A DNA stretch of 35,546 nucleotides. Origin: Mesorhizobium caraganae (lineage in GTDB: Bacteria; Pseudomonadota; Alphaproteobacteria; Rhizobiales; Rhizobiaceae). Shown piece after piece: positions 23,898-32,407 of the stretch. The DNA lies in contig NZ_JAFCGY010000046.1 in NCBI RefSeq assembly GCF_016836705.1, positions 1 through 35,546 of the forward strand, written 5' to 3'. Numbering within the stretch: the stretch's first letter is position 1; each line of letters begins with the position of its first letter. The notes below the pieces were generated by a model. It saw only the letters and a list, made by a program, of their open reading frames with translations. It did no database searches and had not been told where the DNA came from. The translations under genes and the position numbers were made by a program.

Positions 23898-25037
23898 ATG
23901 TCCGAATGGCTGTCGCGGGAAGAGGCGCTGGAAAGGCTCAAGGTCCGGCCGCAGACGCTCTACGCCTATGTCAGCCGTGGCCGCATCGGCATGCGGCCCG
24001 ATGAGACCGACCCGCGCCGCAGCCAGTATCGCCTTGACGACATCGCCGCACTTGCCACCCGGCGCGCGCGCGGCCGCAGTCCCTCGGCCATCGCCGAGAG
24101 CGCGATCGCCTGGGGCGAGCCGTCGATCGCCACGGCGATTTCGACCGTTGTGCACGGTCGCCTCATCTACCGGGGGCAGGATGCCGTCGCGCTGTCCAAA
24201 TCCGCCACGCTGGAGGAAACCGCCGCTCTGCTCTGGGCCCTGCCCGAACCGGTGGCTTTCAAAACACCATCGTCTGAGGCGCCTCATCCAGCCGGTCGCG
24301 CTTCGGCTTTTGCGCAGCTTGCCATGCTTGCCAGCCAGGGGCGGCCGTCGCTTGGACGCAGCGCCGCCTCGCTGTGTACCGAGGCCGCGCACACAATAGG
24401 GGCGCTGGCGCAATCGCTAGGCGCCGCGGGCGGCACGGAGCCTATGCATCGGCGTCTGGCGCGGGGCTGGTCGGCGGACGATATCGGCGCGGAGGCGATC
24501 CGCTGCGCCCTTGTCCTGCTTGCCGATCATGAACTCAACGCATCGACCTTCACGGCCCGCGTCGCGGCCTCGACCGGGGCCTCGCCCGCCGCATGCCTGC
24601 TGGCTGGCCTGGCGACGCTGACCGGCCCGCGCCACGGCGGCGCCGGCGAAGCAGTCATGCAACTGGCCGAGGATGCAGCGGCGCACGGCGCCGAGGCGGC
24701 GATCCGGCGCTGGCTCGGCCACGACCGGCCCTTGCCGGCATTCGGCCATCCGCTCTATCCCGATGGCGACCCCCGTGCCACCGCACTTCTTGCAGTTATT
24801 CCCGTCGACGAGACGCTGCAGCAACTGCAAAAAGCTGCCATCGCTGCGACCGGCACGCGCCCGAACATCGACTTCGCCCTGGCCGCGCTGACGCGCAGTT
24901 TTGGCCTGCCACGCGATGCACCATTCCAGCTGTTTGCGCTTGGGCGCAGCGTCGGCTGGGCCGCGCATACGGTCGAGCAGATCATGAGCGGCAGCATCAT
25001 CAGGCCGCGTGGCCGCTATGAAGGGTCTTTGACCTGA
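23898..25037 (+). CDS. Citrate synthase paralogue with N-terminal helix-turn-helix domain
   Basis: A 379-residue fusion. Residues 1-60 form a MerR/excisionase-like DNA-binding domain (WLSREEALERLKVRPQTLYAYVSRGRIG, ...SQYRLDDIAALA). Residues ~65-379 are a complete citrate synthase fold with His211 (DHELNAST), His246 (RHGG), His284 (AFGHPLYPDGDPRA) and Asp325 (NIDF), so catalysis or at least CoA/oxaloacetate binding may be kept. The tail RPRGRYEG matches the divergent paralogue's RPQSRYVG, showing common origin. The gene is 92 bp from that paralogue with ATCAA repeats between them. I infer a metabolite-sensing regulator of the neighbouring citrate synthase. The arrangement is known in rhizobial annotations but its role is, to my knowledge, unproven. 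Confidence 0.9.
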   Translation: MSEWLSREEALERLKVRPQTLYAYVSRGRIGMRPDETDPRRSQYRLDDIAALATRRARGRSPSAIAESAIAWGEPSIATAISTVVHGRLIYRGQDAVALSKSATLEETAALLWALPEPVAFKTPSSEAPHPAGRASAFAQLAMLASQGRPSLGRSAASLCTEAAHTIGALAQSLGAAGGTEPMHRRLARGWSADDIGAEAIRCALVLLADHELNASTFTARVAASTGASPAACLLAGLATLTGPRHGGAGEAVMQLAEDAAAHGAEAAIRRWLGHDRPLPAFGHPLYPDGDPRATALLAVIPVDETLQQLQKAAIAATGTRPNIDFALAALTRSFGLPRDAPFQLFALGRSVGWAAHTVEQIMSGSIIRPRGRYEGSLT

Positions 25038-25080
25038 GCAATTCCAGGAAAAGTGTGAAGCGGTTTCCGTCCGGAATTGC
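25038..25080. repeat. Rhizobiales intergenic palindromic repeat
   Basis: GCAATTCC (25038-25045) and GGAATTGC (25073-25080) flank a conserved centre (AGGAAAAGTGTGAAGCGG and TTTCCGTCC). I recognise this as a dispersed palindromic element common between genes of Mesorhizobium and relatives. It overlaps the last stop of the upstream citrate-synthase-like gene's 3' side and may act as its transcript end. Confidence 0.75.
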
Positions 25081-25096
25081 GTAAAATAGAACCCCC

Positions 25097-26095
25097 TCAG
25101 CCCGACCTAGAAGTGCTCCCGAACCGCGCACGGTACGCGACGGGCGTCGTGGCGAACTGCTGACGAAAATGATGCCGCAACGTGCCTGCCGCGCCAAAGC
25201 CGGCAGTCTCGGCAATCCGCTCGATCGGCATGGCGGTGTCTTCCAGCAGCGTGCGCGCTCGCGAAAGCCGTTCCGAGAGCAGCCAGCGCGCCGGCGTAAC
25301 GCCGGTTGCGGCCGCGAACCGGCGCAGAAATGTCCGCTCGCTCATCCCGGCTAGTTCGGCCAGGACGGCGACGGGATAGTCGGCCGAAATATTGGCGCGC
25401 ATTCTGTCGATCAAAGGCCCGAGCCGGCTGCGCTCGTGCGGCTCGGGAACGGAACTCTCGACATACTGCGCCTGGCCGCCGTCACGGTGCGGCGGCACCA
25501 CCAGACGACGCGCCACCATGTTTGCCGCTTTGGTACCGAAGTCGCGCCGCACCAGATGCAGGCAAAGGTCGATGCCCGCGGCACTCCCGGCCGATGTCAG
25601 GACATTTCCCTCATCGATGTACAAAACATCTGGAACCACGGTGATGTCTGGGTACATCTCCGTCAGCTTATCGCTATAGCGCCAATGCGTTGTCGCCCTT
25701 TTGCCGGCAAGCAGGCCCGCGGCGGCAAGCACGAACACGCCCGAGCAGATCGAAAGAATGCGGGCGCCGCGCTCGTTCGCCTTGCGAAGCGCCTCGATCA
25801 GCGCCGGCGGCACCGGCGCCTCCGATCCGCGCCAGCCAGGCACGATCACCGTGTCGGCCTGGCCGATCAGATCAGCCCCGCCATCGGCAACGATGCGCAC
25901 ACCGCCCAGCGCGCGCATTTCGCCGGCATCGATCCCGGCAACGGCAAAACGGTACCAATCCGTTCCCATTTCCGGCCTGGGCAAGGCGAAGACTTCAACC
26001 GCCACGCCAAACTCGAACGTGCACAGACCGTCATAGGCAATGGCAACGACGAGAGGGTTCGCAGGGCGCGGATTGGCGGAAGGCATATTTGGCAT
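25097..26095 (-). CDS. ftrA: FtrA-like GATase-1/AraC transcriptional regulator
   Basis: A ~332-residue regulator. The N-terminal ~190 residues are a class I glutamine-amidotransferase (DJ-1/PfpI-like) domain with the nucleophile-elbow cysteine in LSICSGVFVLAAAGLL. The C-terminal AraC domain has two helix-turn-helix motifs (LAELAGMSERTFLRRFAAATG and IAETAGFGAAGTLRHHFRQQF). This architecture is that of GlxA/FtrA regulators. ATG 26095 or 26086 are possible starts; the family-like region starts at NPLVVAIAYDGL. It is divergent from a rhodanese gene across 88 bp, and FtrA-like genes frequently sit beside rhodanese genes, so it probably regulates that gene. Confidence 0.88.
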   Translation of the reverse strand: MPNMPSANPRPANPLVVAIAYDGLCTFEFGVAVEVFALPRPEMGTDWYRFAVAGIDAGEMRALGGVRIVADGGADLIGQADTVIVPGWRGSEAPVPPALIEALRKANERGARILSICSGVFVLAAAGLLAGKRATTHWRYSDKLTEMYPDITVVPDVLYIDEGNVLTSAGSAAGIDLCLHLVRRDFGTKAANMVARRLVVPPHRDGGQAQYVESSVPEPHERSRLGPLIDRMRANISADYPVAVLAELAGMSERTFLRRFAAATGVTPARWLLSERLSRARTLLEDTAMPIERIAETAGFGAAGTLRHHFRQQFATTPVAYRARFGSTSRSG

Positions 26096-26183
26096 GATCT
26101 TGACGATATATGGCAAAGCTGCCAGCTGCAATCGCTGTACCTGGTGCTTTATCTCTCCGTCGCATCAGCAATGGAGATCATCG

Positions 26184-26603
26184 ATGAGCTACGTGACAGA
26201 CATTCCGACGGCATCGCCGGAAATCACCCGGGACCATTTCCTGCGCCGGCTTTCCGTCGAGACCGACTGTTCCGACGTCGCCGCGGCGCTGCGAAGCGGC
26301 GATCAAGATTTTGTCCTTTTGCATGTGGTTGGTTCGCCGGAAGCCTATGAACGCCGGCACGTGCCGGGCGCGCTGCGTCTGCCGCACCGCGAAATATCGG
26401 CCGAACGGATGGCAGAGTGGCCGGTAGAGACGCTGTTCGTCGTCTATTGCGCGGGACCGCATTGCAATGGCGCGGATCGGGCCGCCTTCAAGCTGGCCGG
26501 CCTCGGTCGTCCCGTGAAGATCATGATCGGCGGCATTACCGGCTGGCAGGACGAGGAACTCCCCTTCACTTCCGGCAAGGAGCCAGGCGTCTTGCACGCA
26601 TGA
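26184..26603 (+). CDS. Rhodanese-like domain protein
   Basis: A 139-residue single-domain rhodanese that would carry sulphur as a persulphide on Cys89 (VVYCAGPHCNGADRAA); Cys94 lies five residues on in the same loop. Other hallmarks are HVPGALRLPH near residue 60 and the closing GGITGWQDEELPF. No signal peptide, so cytoplasmic. The start ATG 26184 is preceded by GGAG at 8 bases; frames reaching further upstream read through the divergent regulator's promoter. Its target is unknown; the divergent FtrA-like regulator is its likely controller. Confidence 0.9.
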   Translation: MSYVTDIPTASPEITRDHFLRRLSVETDCSDVAAALRSGDQDFVLLHVVGSPEAYERRHVPGALRLPHREISAERMAEWPVETLFVVYCAGPHCNGADRAAFKLAGLGRPVKIMIGGITGWQDEELPFTSGKEPGVLHA

Positions 26604-26618
26604 GCCTTGGTTCAGCAC

Positions 26619-26659
26619 TAGAGTGGTTCATCGTTTCACGGAAACGCCGAACCACTCTA
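26619..26659. repeat. Palindromic repeat after the rhodanese gene, part 1
   Basis: TAGAGTGGTTC (26619-26629) and GAACCACTCTA (26649-26659) form an 11-bp perfect inverted repeat; the inner GTTTC/GAAAC also pairs. It is the first half of a composite intergenic element whose second half is at 26671-26719. It may also terminate the rhodanese transcript. Confidence 0.75.
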
Positions 26660-26670
26660 TCTCTTTGTTT

Positions 26671-26719
26671 GAGCATGATCTTTTCCGAAAACCGGATTCC
26701 ACTTTTCGGGATCATGCTC
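26671..26719. repeat. Palindromic repeat after the rhodanese gene, part 2
   Basis: GAGCATGATC (26671-26680) and GATCATGCTC (26710-26719) pair perfectly, with inner CCGAAAA/TTTTCGG symmetry. I recognise this element as a widely dispersed intergenic palindrome of Rhizobiales genomes. Confidence 0.8.
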
Positions 26720-26781
26720 TAGGCTGGCGCGGGAGAGTGTACGCGATATGGTCGACCTTGCAGACAAGCGAAAGCAGGCAG

Positions 26782-27243
26782 ATGGCGGCGATTATGGTCC
26801 GTCCGTTCGGACGGCAGGATGTTGGCGCGGTGCTCGCGCTTATGCGGGCGCTGGCCATCTTCGAGGGTTATGACGACAAGTTCCGCCTCACCGAAGCGGA
26901 CCTTGTCGAACACGGGCTGGGGCCATCGCCCCGGTTCGGCGTGCTCGTGGCAGAGCGAGAGAACGTGATCGTCGGCATCGCCGTCCACTACATCATCCCG
27001 TGGACCTACGACCTGAAGCCGGTCGTCTGGCTCAAGGAACTCTACGTCGCCGAGGCAGCGCGCGGCATGGCGGTCGGCCATGCGCTTGTTGCACGGCTTC
27101 GCCAATACGCCGCCGGCATTGGCGCATCCGCCATCAAATGGACGGTGCTGAAATCCAACATGCCGGCGAAAGCCTTCTATCGCTCACTCGGCGGGCAGCC
27201 CGACGAGATCTGGGAATCGTGGCAGCTGAAAATCGACCCGTGA
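26782..27243 (+). CDS. GNAT family N-acetyltransferase
   Basis: A 153-residue acetyltransferase resembling the diamine/spermidine N-acetyltransferase group. It opens with MVRPFGRQDVGAVLALMRALAIFEG. The acetyl-CoA-binding strand and loop are WLKELYVAEAARGMAVGHALVARL (about residues 85-108), and the closing FYRSLGGQPDEIW is typical. ATG 26782 was chosen; ATG 26794 is also possible. The reading frame runs back through the palindromic repeat, which is noncoding. It is convergent with phaR. The acceptor is likely a small amine or amino group but is not determined. Confidence 0.87.
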   Translation: MAAIMVRPFGRQDVGAVLALMRALAIFEGYDDKFRLTEADLVEHGLGPSPRFGVLVAERENVIVGIAVHYIIPWTYDLKPVVWLKELYVAEAARGMAVGHALVARLRQYAAGIGASAIKWTVLKSNMPAKAFYRSLGGQPDEIWESWQLKIDP

Positions 27244-27253
27244 GGGCAAGGCC

Positions 27254-27270
27254 CCGACCGGTAGGGTCGG
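27254..27270. terminator. Short hairpin between convergent GNAT and phaR genes
   Basis: CCGACC and GGTCGG pair around a 5-base loop in the 48-bp gap between the two stop codons. There is no T-tract, so its effect is uncertain. Confidence 0.35.
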
Positions 27271-27291
27271 TCAGGCCAGGCCGCGCCAGTC

Positions 27292-27906
27292 TTACGACAT
27301 CGTGTCGAGCTTGCGCTGCATGGCGGCGATCTGTTCCTTCAACTCCTGAAGGTCGTCGCCGCTCTTTTCCGGCGCTTCCTTGCGGGCCGGCTCGGGCGCA
27401 GCCGCGGCAGTGCCATTCGAGGCGGCTGGCGGGAACGGCGTGAACAGGCGCATGGCGTTCTGGAACATTTCCATGTTGCGCCGCGTCTGCTCTTCCAGCG
27501 CCTTGATCGGCGTGGCGATCTTCATCACATCCAGCGGCGACTTGCCGATGGCGCCCTTCATCTGCTCGCGAAAGCGCTCCTGCTCTTTGGAGAAGGCGAT
27601 CATCGACTGTTCGAGGAAGCTCGGCACGATCATCTGCATCTGGTCGCCGTAGAACGCGATCAGCTGACGCAGGAACGGGATCGGCAGCATGTTCTGCCCG
27701 TCCTTGTTCTCCAGCTCGAAGATGATCTGGGTCAGCACCGGATGGGTGATGTCGTCGCCGGTCTTGGCGTCCTGCACCGTGAACTCCTCGCCCTTCTTGA
27801 CCATTTCGGCCAGGTCCTCGAGCGTCACATAGGTGCTGGTGCCGGTGTTGTAGAGCCGGCGGTTGGCATATTTCTTGATAATGATTGGGTCGTCTTTCGC
27901 GGCCAT
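27292..27906 (-). CDS. phaR: Polyhydroxyalkanoate synthesis repressor PhaR
   Basis: A 204-residue PHB-responsive repressor (AniA in Sinorhizobium). Residues ~8-70 are the PHB_acc_N DNA-binding domain (IIIKKYANRRLYNTGTSTYV). A PHB-granule accumulation-regulator domain follows (LPIPFLRQLIAFYGDQMQMI...FLEQSM), and the C-terminus is Ala/Pro-rich with a coiled-coil tail (DDLQELKEQIAAMQRKLD). Family members repress phasin and pha genes and are released when they bind nascent PHB. The start is ATG 27906, six bases after GGGAGG; the ATG at 27912 overlaps that site. It is divergent from phaA across 299 bp containing TGC-box palindromes. Confidence 0.95.
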   Translation of the reverse strand: MAAKDDPIIIKKYANRRLYNTGTSTYVTLEDLAEMVKKGEEFTVQDAKTGDDITHPVLTQIIFELENKDGQNMLPIPFLRQLIAFYGDQMQMIVPSFLEQSMIAFSKEQERFREQMKGAIGKSPLDVMKIATPIKALEEQTRRNMEMFQNAMRLFTPFPPAASNGTAAAAPEPARKEAPEKSGDDLQELKEQIAAMQRKLDTMS

Positions 27907-28007
27907 CAGCATCCTCCCGGGACACCGGCGTGCCTGAGTAAGCCGCCGGTAACGATTGCGCCATTTTTAAGGATATGCGCAAAAGCTCCATAATTCCAAG
28001 CGGTTTG

Positions 28008-28060
28008 TGCAGTGCGGCATCATTTAATGCTGCATGGCAGGCCAAATATGCTGCGCAGCA
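28008..28060. promoter_or_regulatory. TGC-box cluster, candidate PhaR operators
   Basis: Three elements lie in the phaR-phaA gap: TGCAGTGCGGCA at 28008-28019, CTGC-ATG-GCAG at 28030-28040, and the perfect 12-bp palindrome TGCTGCGCAGCA at 28049-28060. PhaR of Paracoccus is known to bind CTGC-N3/4-GCAG-type sites, so these are strong candidates for autoregulation and control of phaAB. A weak TTGACT (28130) promoter candidate for phaA follows. Confidence 0.65.
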
Positions 28061-28205
28061 AAGGCCCGGCGACCGCGCTGGCCGCTCGCGCCCTGCTTGC
28101 GGCGCATGGCCGGCATGCCCATTTCCGGTTTGACTTGGGGTGTGGAACGGGCAAGAAAAGTCCCAACAACACTAGAGAATACGACCTCGAAGTCCGGAGA
28201 GAAAC

Positions 28206-29390
<1,185 letters not shown>

Positions 29391-29397
29391 AAAGAGT

Positions 29398-29473
29398 GAA
29401 TGGTGAATAGCCAATGGTGAATGGTCGAAGGCGACACATCGCTCGCCATTCAACCATTCACTATTGACCATTC
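29398..29473. repeat. Long imperfect inverted repeat between phaA and phaB
   Basis: The arm 29398-29424 (units of AATGGTGAAT type) is nearly complementary to 29446-29473 (CCATTCA-type units), with mismatches and a ~21-base loop. A further copy of TTGACCATTCACC follows at 29480-29492. It could fold into a stem of ~27 bp in the phaAB transcript and set the ratio of the two proteins, or be a dispersed repeat. Confidence 0.7.
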
Positions 29474-29517
29474 ACCAAATTGACCATTCACCAAAAACCT
29501 TAGGGAGGAGGAACTTC

Positions 29518-30243
29518 ATGACCAAAGTAGCGCTCGTCACCGGTGGATCGCGCGGCATCGGCGCCGCCATTTCGATCGGCCTGAAGAATGCGGGTTACAC
29601 GGTTGCCGCCAACTATGCCGGCAATGACGAGGCTGCGGGGAAGTTCAGCGGGGAAACCGGCATCAAGACCTACAAATGGTCGGTCGCCGACTACGATGCC
29701 TGCGCCGCCGGGATCAAACAGGTCGAGGCCGATCTCGGCCCGGTCTCGGTGCTGGTCAACAATGCCGGCATCACCCGCGACGCCATGTTCCACAAACTGA
29801 CGCGCGAGCAGTGGAAAGAAGTCATCGACACCAACCTCTCCGGCGTCTTCAACATGACGCATCCGCTGTGGGGCGGCATGCGCGACCGCAAGTTCGGCCG
29901 CGTCATCACCATCTCCTCGATCAACGGCCAGAAGGGCCAGGCCGGCCAGGTCAACTATTCCGCCGCCAAGGCCGGCGACATCGGCTTCTCCAAGGCGCTT
30001 GCCCAGGAAGGCGCTCGCGCGGGCATCACCGTCAACGTCATCTGCCCCGGCTACATCGCCACCGAGATGGTCAAAGCGATCGACGAGAAGGTGCTCAACG
30101 AGCGCATCCTGCCGCAGATCCCGGTCGGCCGCCTCGGCGAACCGGAGGAGATCGCGCGCTGCGTCGTCTTCCTCGCCTCCGAGGACGCCGGCTTCATCAC
30201 CGGCTCGACCATCACCGCCAATGGCGGCCAGTACTTCGCCTGA
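29518..30243 (+). CDS. phaB: Acetoacetyl-CoA reductase
   Basis: A 241-residue NADPH-dependent short-chain dehydrogenase that reduces acetoacetyl-CoA to (R)-3-hydroxybutyryl-CoA for PHB synthesis. The cofactor motif GGSRGIG is at residues ~9-15, NNAG near 80, the catalytic Ser in SSINGQKGQ and the YxxxK in NYSAAKAG. The C-terminal GSTITANGGQYFA is characteristic of PhaB. A strong GGGAGGAGG site 6 bases before ATG 29518 fixes the start. It is probably cotranscribed with phaA. Confidence 0.96.
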   Translation: MTKVALVTGGSRGIGAAISIGLKNAGYTVAANYAGNDEAAGKFSGETGIKTYKWSVADYDACAAGIKQVEADLGPVSVLVNNAGITRDAMFHKLTREQWKEVIDTNLSGVFNMTHPLWGGMRDRKFGRVITISSINGQKGQAGQVNYSAAKAGDIGFSKALAQEGARAGITVNVICPGYIATEMVKAIDEKVLNERILPQIPVGRLGEPEEIARCVVFLASEDAGFITGSTITANGGQYFA

Positions 30244-30303
30244 TACTTCGACCGCTGCAAATCCTTGCAGCCGGCACGATGTGAGCCCCCCGATCTGAGG
30301 CCA

Positions 30304-30326
30304 GCCGCCTGACGTCGTCAGGCGGC
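30304..30326. terminator. Hairpin between convergent phaB and monooxygenase genes
   Basis: GCCGCCTGAC and GTCAGGCGGC form a perfect 10-bp stem with a 3-base loop. It overlaps the stop codon of the minus-strand monooxygenase gene (30318-30320) and lies 61 bases after phaB. It has no T-tract but may serve both convergent genes. Confidence 0.55.
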
Positions 30327-31568
30327 GTGTTTCAGGTTCGGTTTTTCAGCAGGCTTGGCACGATCGAAAAATCCCGGCTTGCCTGCGGGCGCCGGCAGCC
30401 GCGCGAGCAGCGCCCGGCTGAGCCCCGACAGTTTCAGCGCAATGCGGCGCTTCAGGAACGGGCTGAGGTTCACCACCGAAAGCGCCAGATTGCGCACGAA
30501 CCGCCCCACCGGATTTCGCGCAAGCGCCATCTCGGTCATCCGGCCCGCAAGGTCGAGGACCTCCTGCGCCGCCGGCCGGCGCAGCGTCTCGTAGTGGTCG
30601 AGTTCGGCCTCCGAGCGCGCACCGTTCACCACATCGCCCAGCAACTGGCCGAGCACGACCGCATCGATGATGCCGGTATTCATGCCCTGCCCACCTGCGG
30701 GACTGTGGACATGCGCGGCATCGCCCATCAGGAACAGCCGATCCTTGCGATATGCCCTGACCAGGCGGTGATGCACCCGGAAACGCGAACTCCACGTCAG
30801 GTCTAGCACGCGGGCCCTCGTCGTGGTTGGCCCACGGCTATCGAGCAATGCCTGGATGTCGACGACATCAGGCTTTTCTGGAGCGTCCTCCATTGTCGCG
30901 ACCACACGGTATGATCCATCCGGCAGCGGCGCCACCACGACCAGTCCCGCCGGTGCGAAAAACAGCGACACTTCGGTCGGTCCGACCGGCCAGTCGAGTC
31001 GAACGTCGGCCAGCACAAAGGAACCGTCATAGGCCTCGCCGTCGAACTCGATGCCGGTCGATTTGCGCACGAGGCTTTGCATGCCGTCGGCGCCGACGAC
31101 GTAGCGTGCCGATATGAGTTTTTCGCTGCCATGCTCCACCACTGTTACCCGAGCGCCGTCACTGTCTTGAACGACCGCCACGGCCTCGACTTCGCGATGA
31201 ATGACGCCGCCCAAGGTTGCGATCCGTTCGGCGAATACCTGCTCGGTCAGGTTCTGAGGCAGCATCATCAGGTAAGGATATCTTGATGGAAGCTTGCCGA
31301 AATCGAGTTTGAGCAGCGCCCGGTTGCGGTCGCGGATGGCGAAATTCTCGAGCTTCACCGAAAGCTCGCTCAGCCGCTGCGTGACGCCCAACGGCTCAAG
31401 CGATTCCAGCGTCTGCGCATGTATGACACCGGCGCGCGAGGTCTGCAGGCCGTGCGCCAGTTTGTCGATCAGCACATGATCGACGCCGGCTTGATGCAGC
31501 GCGATGGACAGCGCCAGGCCGGTCGGGCCGGCGCCAATGATCAGGACTTCCGTTGTCTCGGGCAGCAT
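30318..31568 (-). CDS. FAD-dependent aromatic-type monooxygenase
   Basis: A 416-residue flavoprotein hydroxylase of the FAD_binding_3 (class A) group. It has the Rossmann GAGPTG motif (12-17), the DG motif VGADG near 158-162 and the second FAD motif GDAAHVHSPAGGQGMN (282-296). It would hydroxylate an aromatic or related substrate using NAD(P)H and oxygen; the substrate cannot be read. It is shorter than phenol-hydroxylase-like members (500-600 residues), lacking their thioredoxin-like C-terminal domain. ATG 31568 has GGAGATGGGG upstream. It is divergent from a TetR gene, with paired operators over its promoter. Confidence 0.9.
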   Translation of the reverse strand: MLPETTEVLIIGAGPTGLALSIALHQAGVDHVLIDKLAHGLQTSRAGVIHAQTLESLEPLGVTQRLSELSVKLENFAIRDRNRALLKLDFGKLPSRYPYLMMLPQNLTEQVFAERIATLGGVIHREVEAVAVVQDSDGARVTVVEHGSEKLISARYVVGADGMQSLVRKSTGIEFDGEAYDGSFVLADVRLDWPVGPTEVSLFFAPAGLVVVAPLPDGSYRVVATMEDAPEKPDVVDIQALLDSRGPTTTRARVLDLTWSSRFRVHHRLVRAYRKDRLFLMGDAAHVHSPAGGQGMNTGIIDAVVLGQLLGDVVNGARSEAELDHYETLRRPAAQEVLDLAGRMTEMALARNPVGRFVRNLALSVVNLSPFLKRRIALKLSGLSRALLARLPAPAGKPGFFDRAKPAEKPNLKHAA

Positions 31569-31585
31569 TTCCCCATCTCCATTTA

Positions 31586-31639
31586 TCAACAATCGTTGAC
31601 TTTCTAATGAGCTCGGTTGCATTTGTCAACAGGTGTTGG
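31586..31639. promoter_or_regulatory. Two TetR-type operators over the monooxygenase promoter
   Basis: TCAAC-AATC-GTTGA (31586-31599) and TCAAC-AGGT-GTTGG (31626-31639) are matching palindromes with centres exactly 40 bp apart. Between them a minus-strand promoter TTGACA (31629-31624), 17-base spacer, TAGAAA (31606-31601) reads toward the monooxygenase. One operator covers the -35 box; the other lies just downstream of the -10 box. Confidence 0.75.
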
Positions 31640-31646
31640 CATATGC

Positions 31647-32234
31647 ATGTTCATGACCGAGAATCACCCGAAAAAAATCACCAAGTCGGACCGCACACGG
31701 GCCCAGATCCTCGAAGCCGCGCGCCGCCTTTTCGCCGAGGGCGGCTATGACGGGGTATCCATTCGGGATGTCGCCGCACAGGCTTCGATCGATCCAGCCA
31801 TGGTGATCCGCTATTTCCACAGCAAGGATGAGCTGTTCGCCAGGGCGGCGGTCGTCGACCTGAAACTGCCCGATCAGCGGACCGACCCGGCTATGATCGG
31901 CGACACGCTGATCAGGCGCTTTCTCGTAAACTGGGAAGGTCCGGCCAACGGGCCCGGCATGATAATCCTGCTGCGCTCGGCTGCGTCGAACGAGCACGCG
32001 GCCGAGAAGGTCCGGGACGTCTTTGCCAACCAGGTGAGGCCGATGGTTGCATCGATAGGCGACCCAGCCGACGCCGGACGGCGCGCCGGGCTGGTTGCCA
32101 GCCAGTTGCTGGGCCTGGCGACGTGCCGATATCTGTTGCGGCTTGCGCCCGTCGTGGCCCTATCGCATGAGGAAATCATCCGAAATGTCGGACCGGTTTT
32201 GCAACGTTATGCAACAGGCCACGACGCGGGTTGA
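31647..32234 (+). CDS. TetR family repressor divergent from the monooxygenase
   Basis: A ~195-residue TetR regulator: helix-turn-helix near residues 15-60 (AQILEAARRLFAEGGYDGVS, IRDVAAQASIDPAMVIRYFHSKDELF), then a helical C-terminal domain resembling TetR_C_17-like forms. Possible starts are ATG 31647 and 31653; AGGTG upstream favours 31647. That ribosome-binding site lies inside the second operator, so binding would also block its own expression. Its inducer is probably the substrate of the divergent monooxygenase. Confidence 0.88.
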   Translation: MFMTENHPKKITKSDRTRAQILEAARRLFAEGGYDGVSIRDVAAQASIDPAMVIRYFHSKDELFARAAVVDLKLPDQRTDPAMIGDTLIRRFLVNWEGPANGPGMIILLRSAASNEHAAEKVRDVFANQVRPMVASIGDPADAGRRAGLVASQLLGLATCRYLLRLAPVVALSHEEIIRNVGPVLQRYATGHDAG

Positions 32235-32353
32235 CCGTCGGTCACCGAGCGTGCTGTCGTGGCGATTGCCCCTTCCGGCACGCAAAGATTAACGGGGTCC
32301 GCCTGGCCTGCGCGAAAACCGCTTCACAAGCTGTGAATTCTCGGTGGACAAGC

Positions 32354-32362
32354 TGTGGATAA
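32354..32362 (-). promoter_or_regulatory. Perfect DnaA box
   Basis: TGTGGATAA is the exact reverse complement of the DnaA consensus TTATCCACA. A weaker match, AAATCCACA, lies at 32634-32642. One box alone is weak evidence of function. Confidence 0.5.
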
Positions 32363-32407
32363 CACAACATATTGGGGTGAACAAATCGGGAAACCCCGCC
32401 TATCGCT

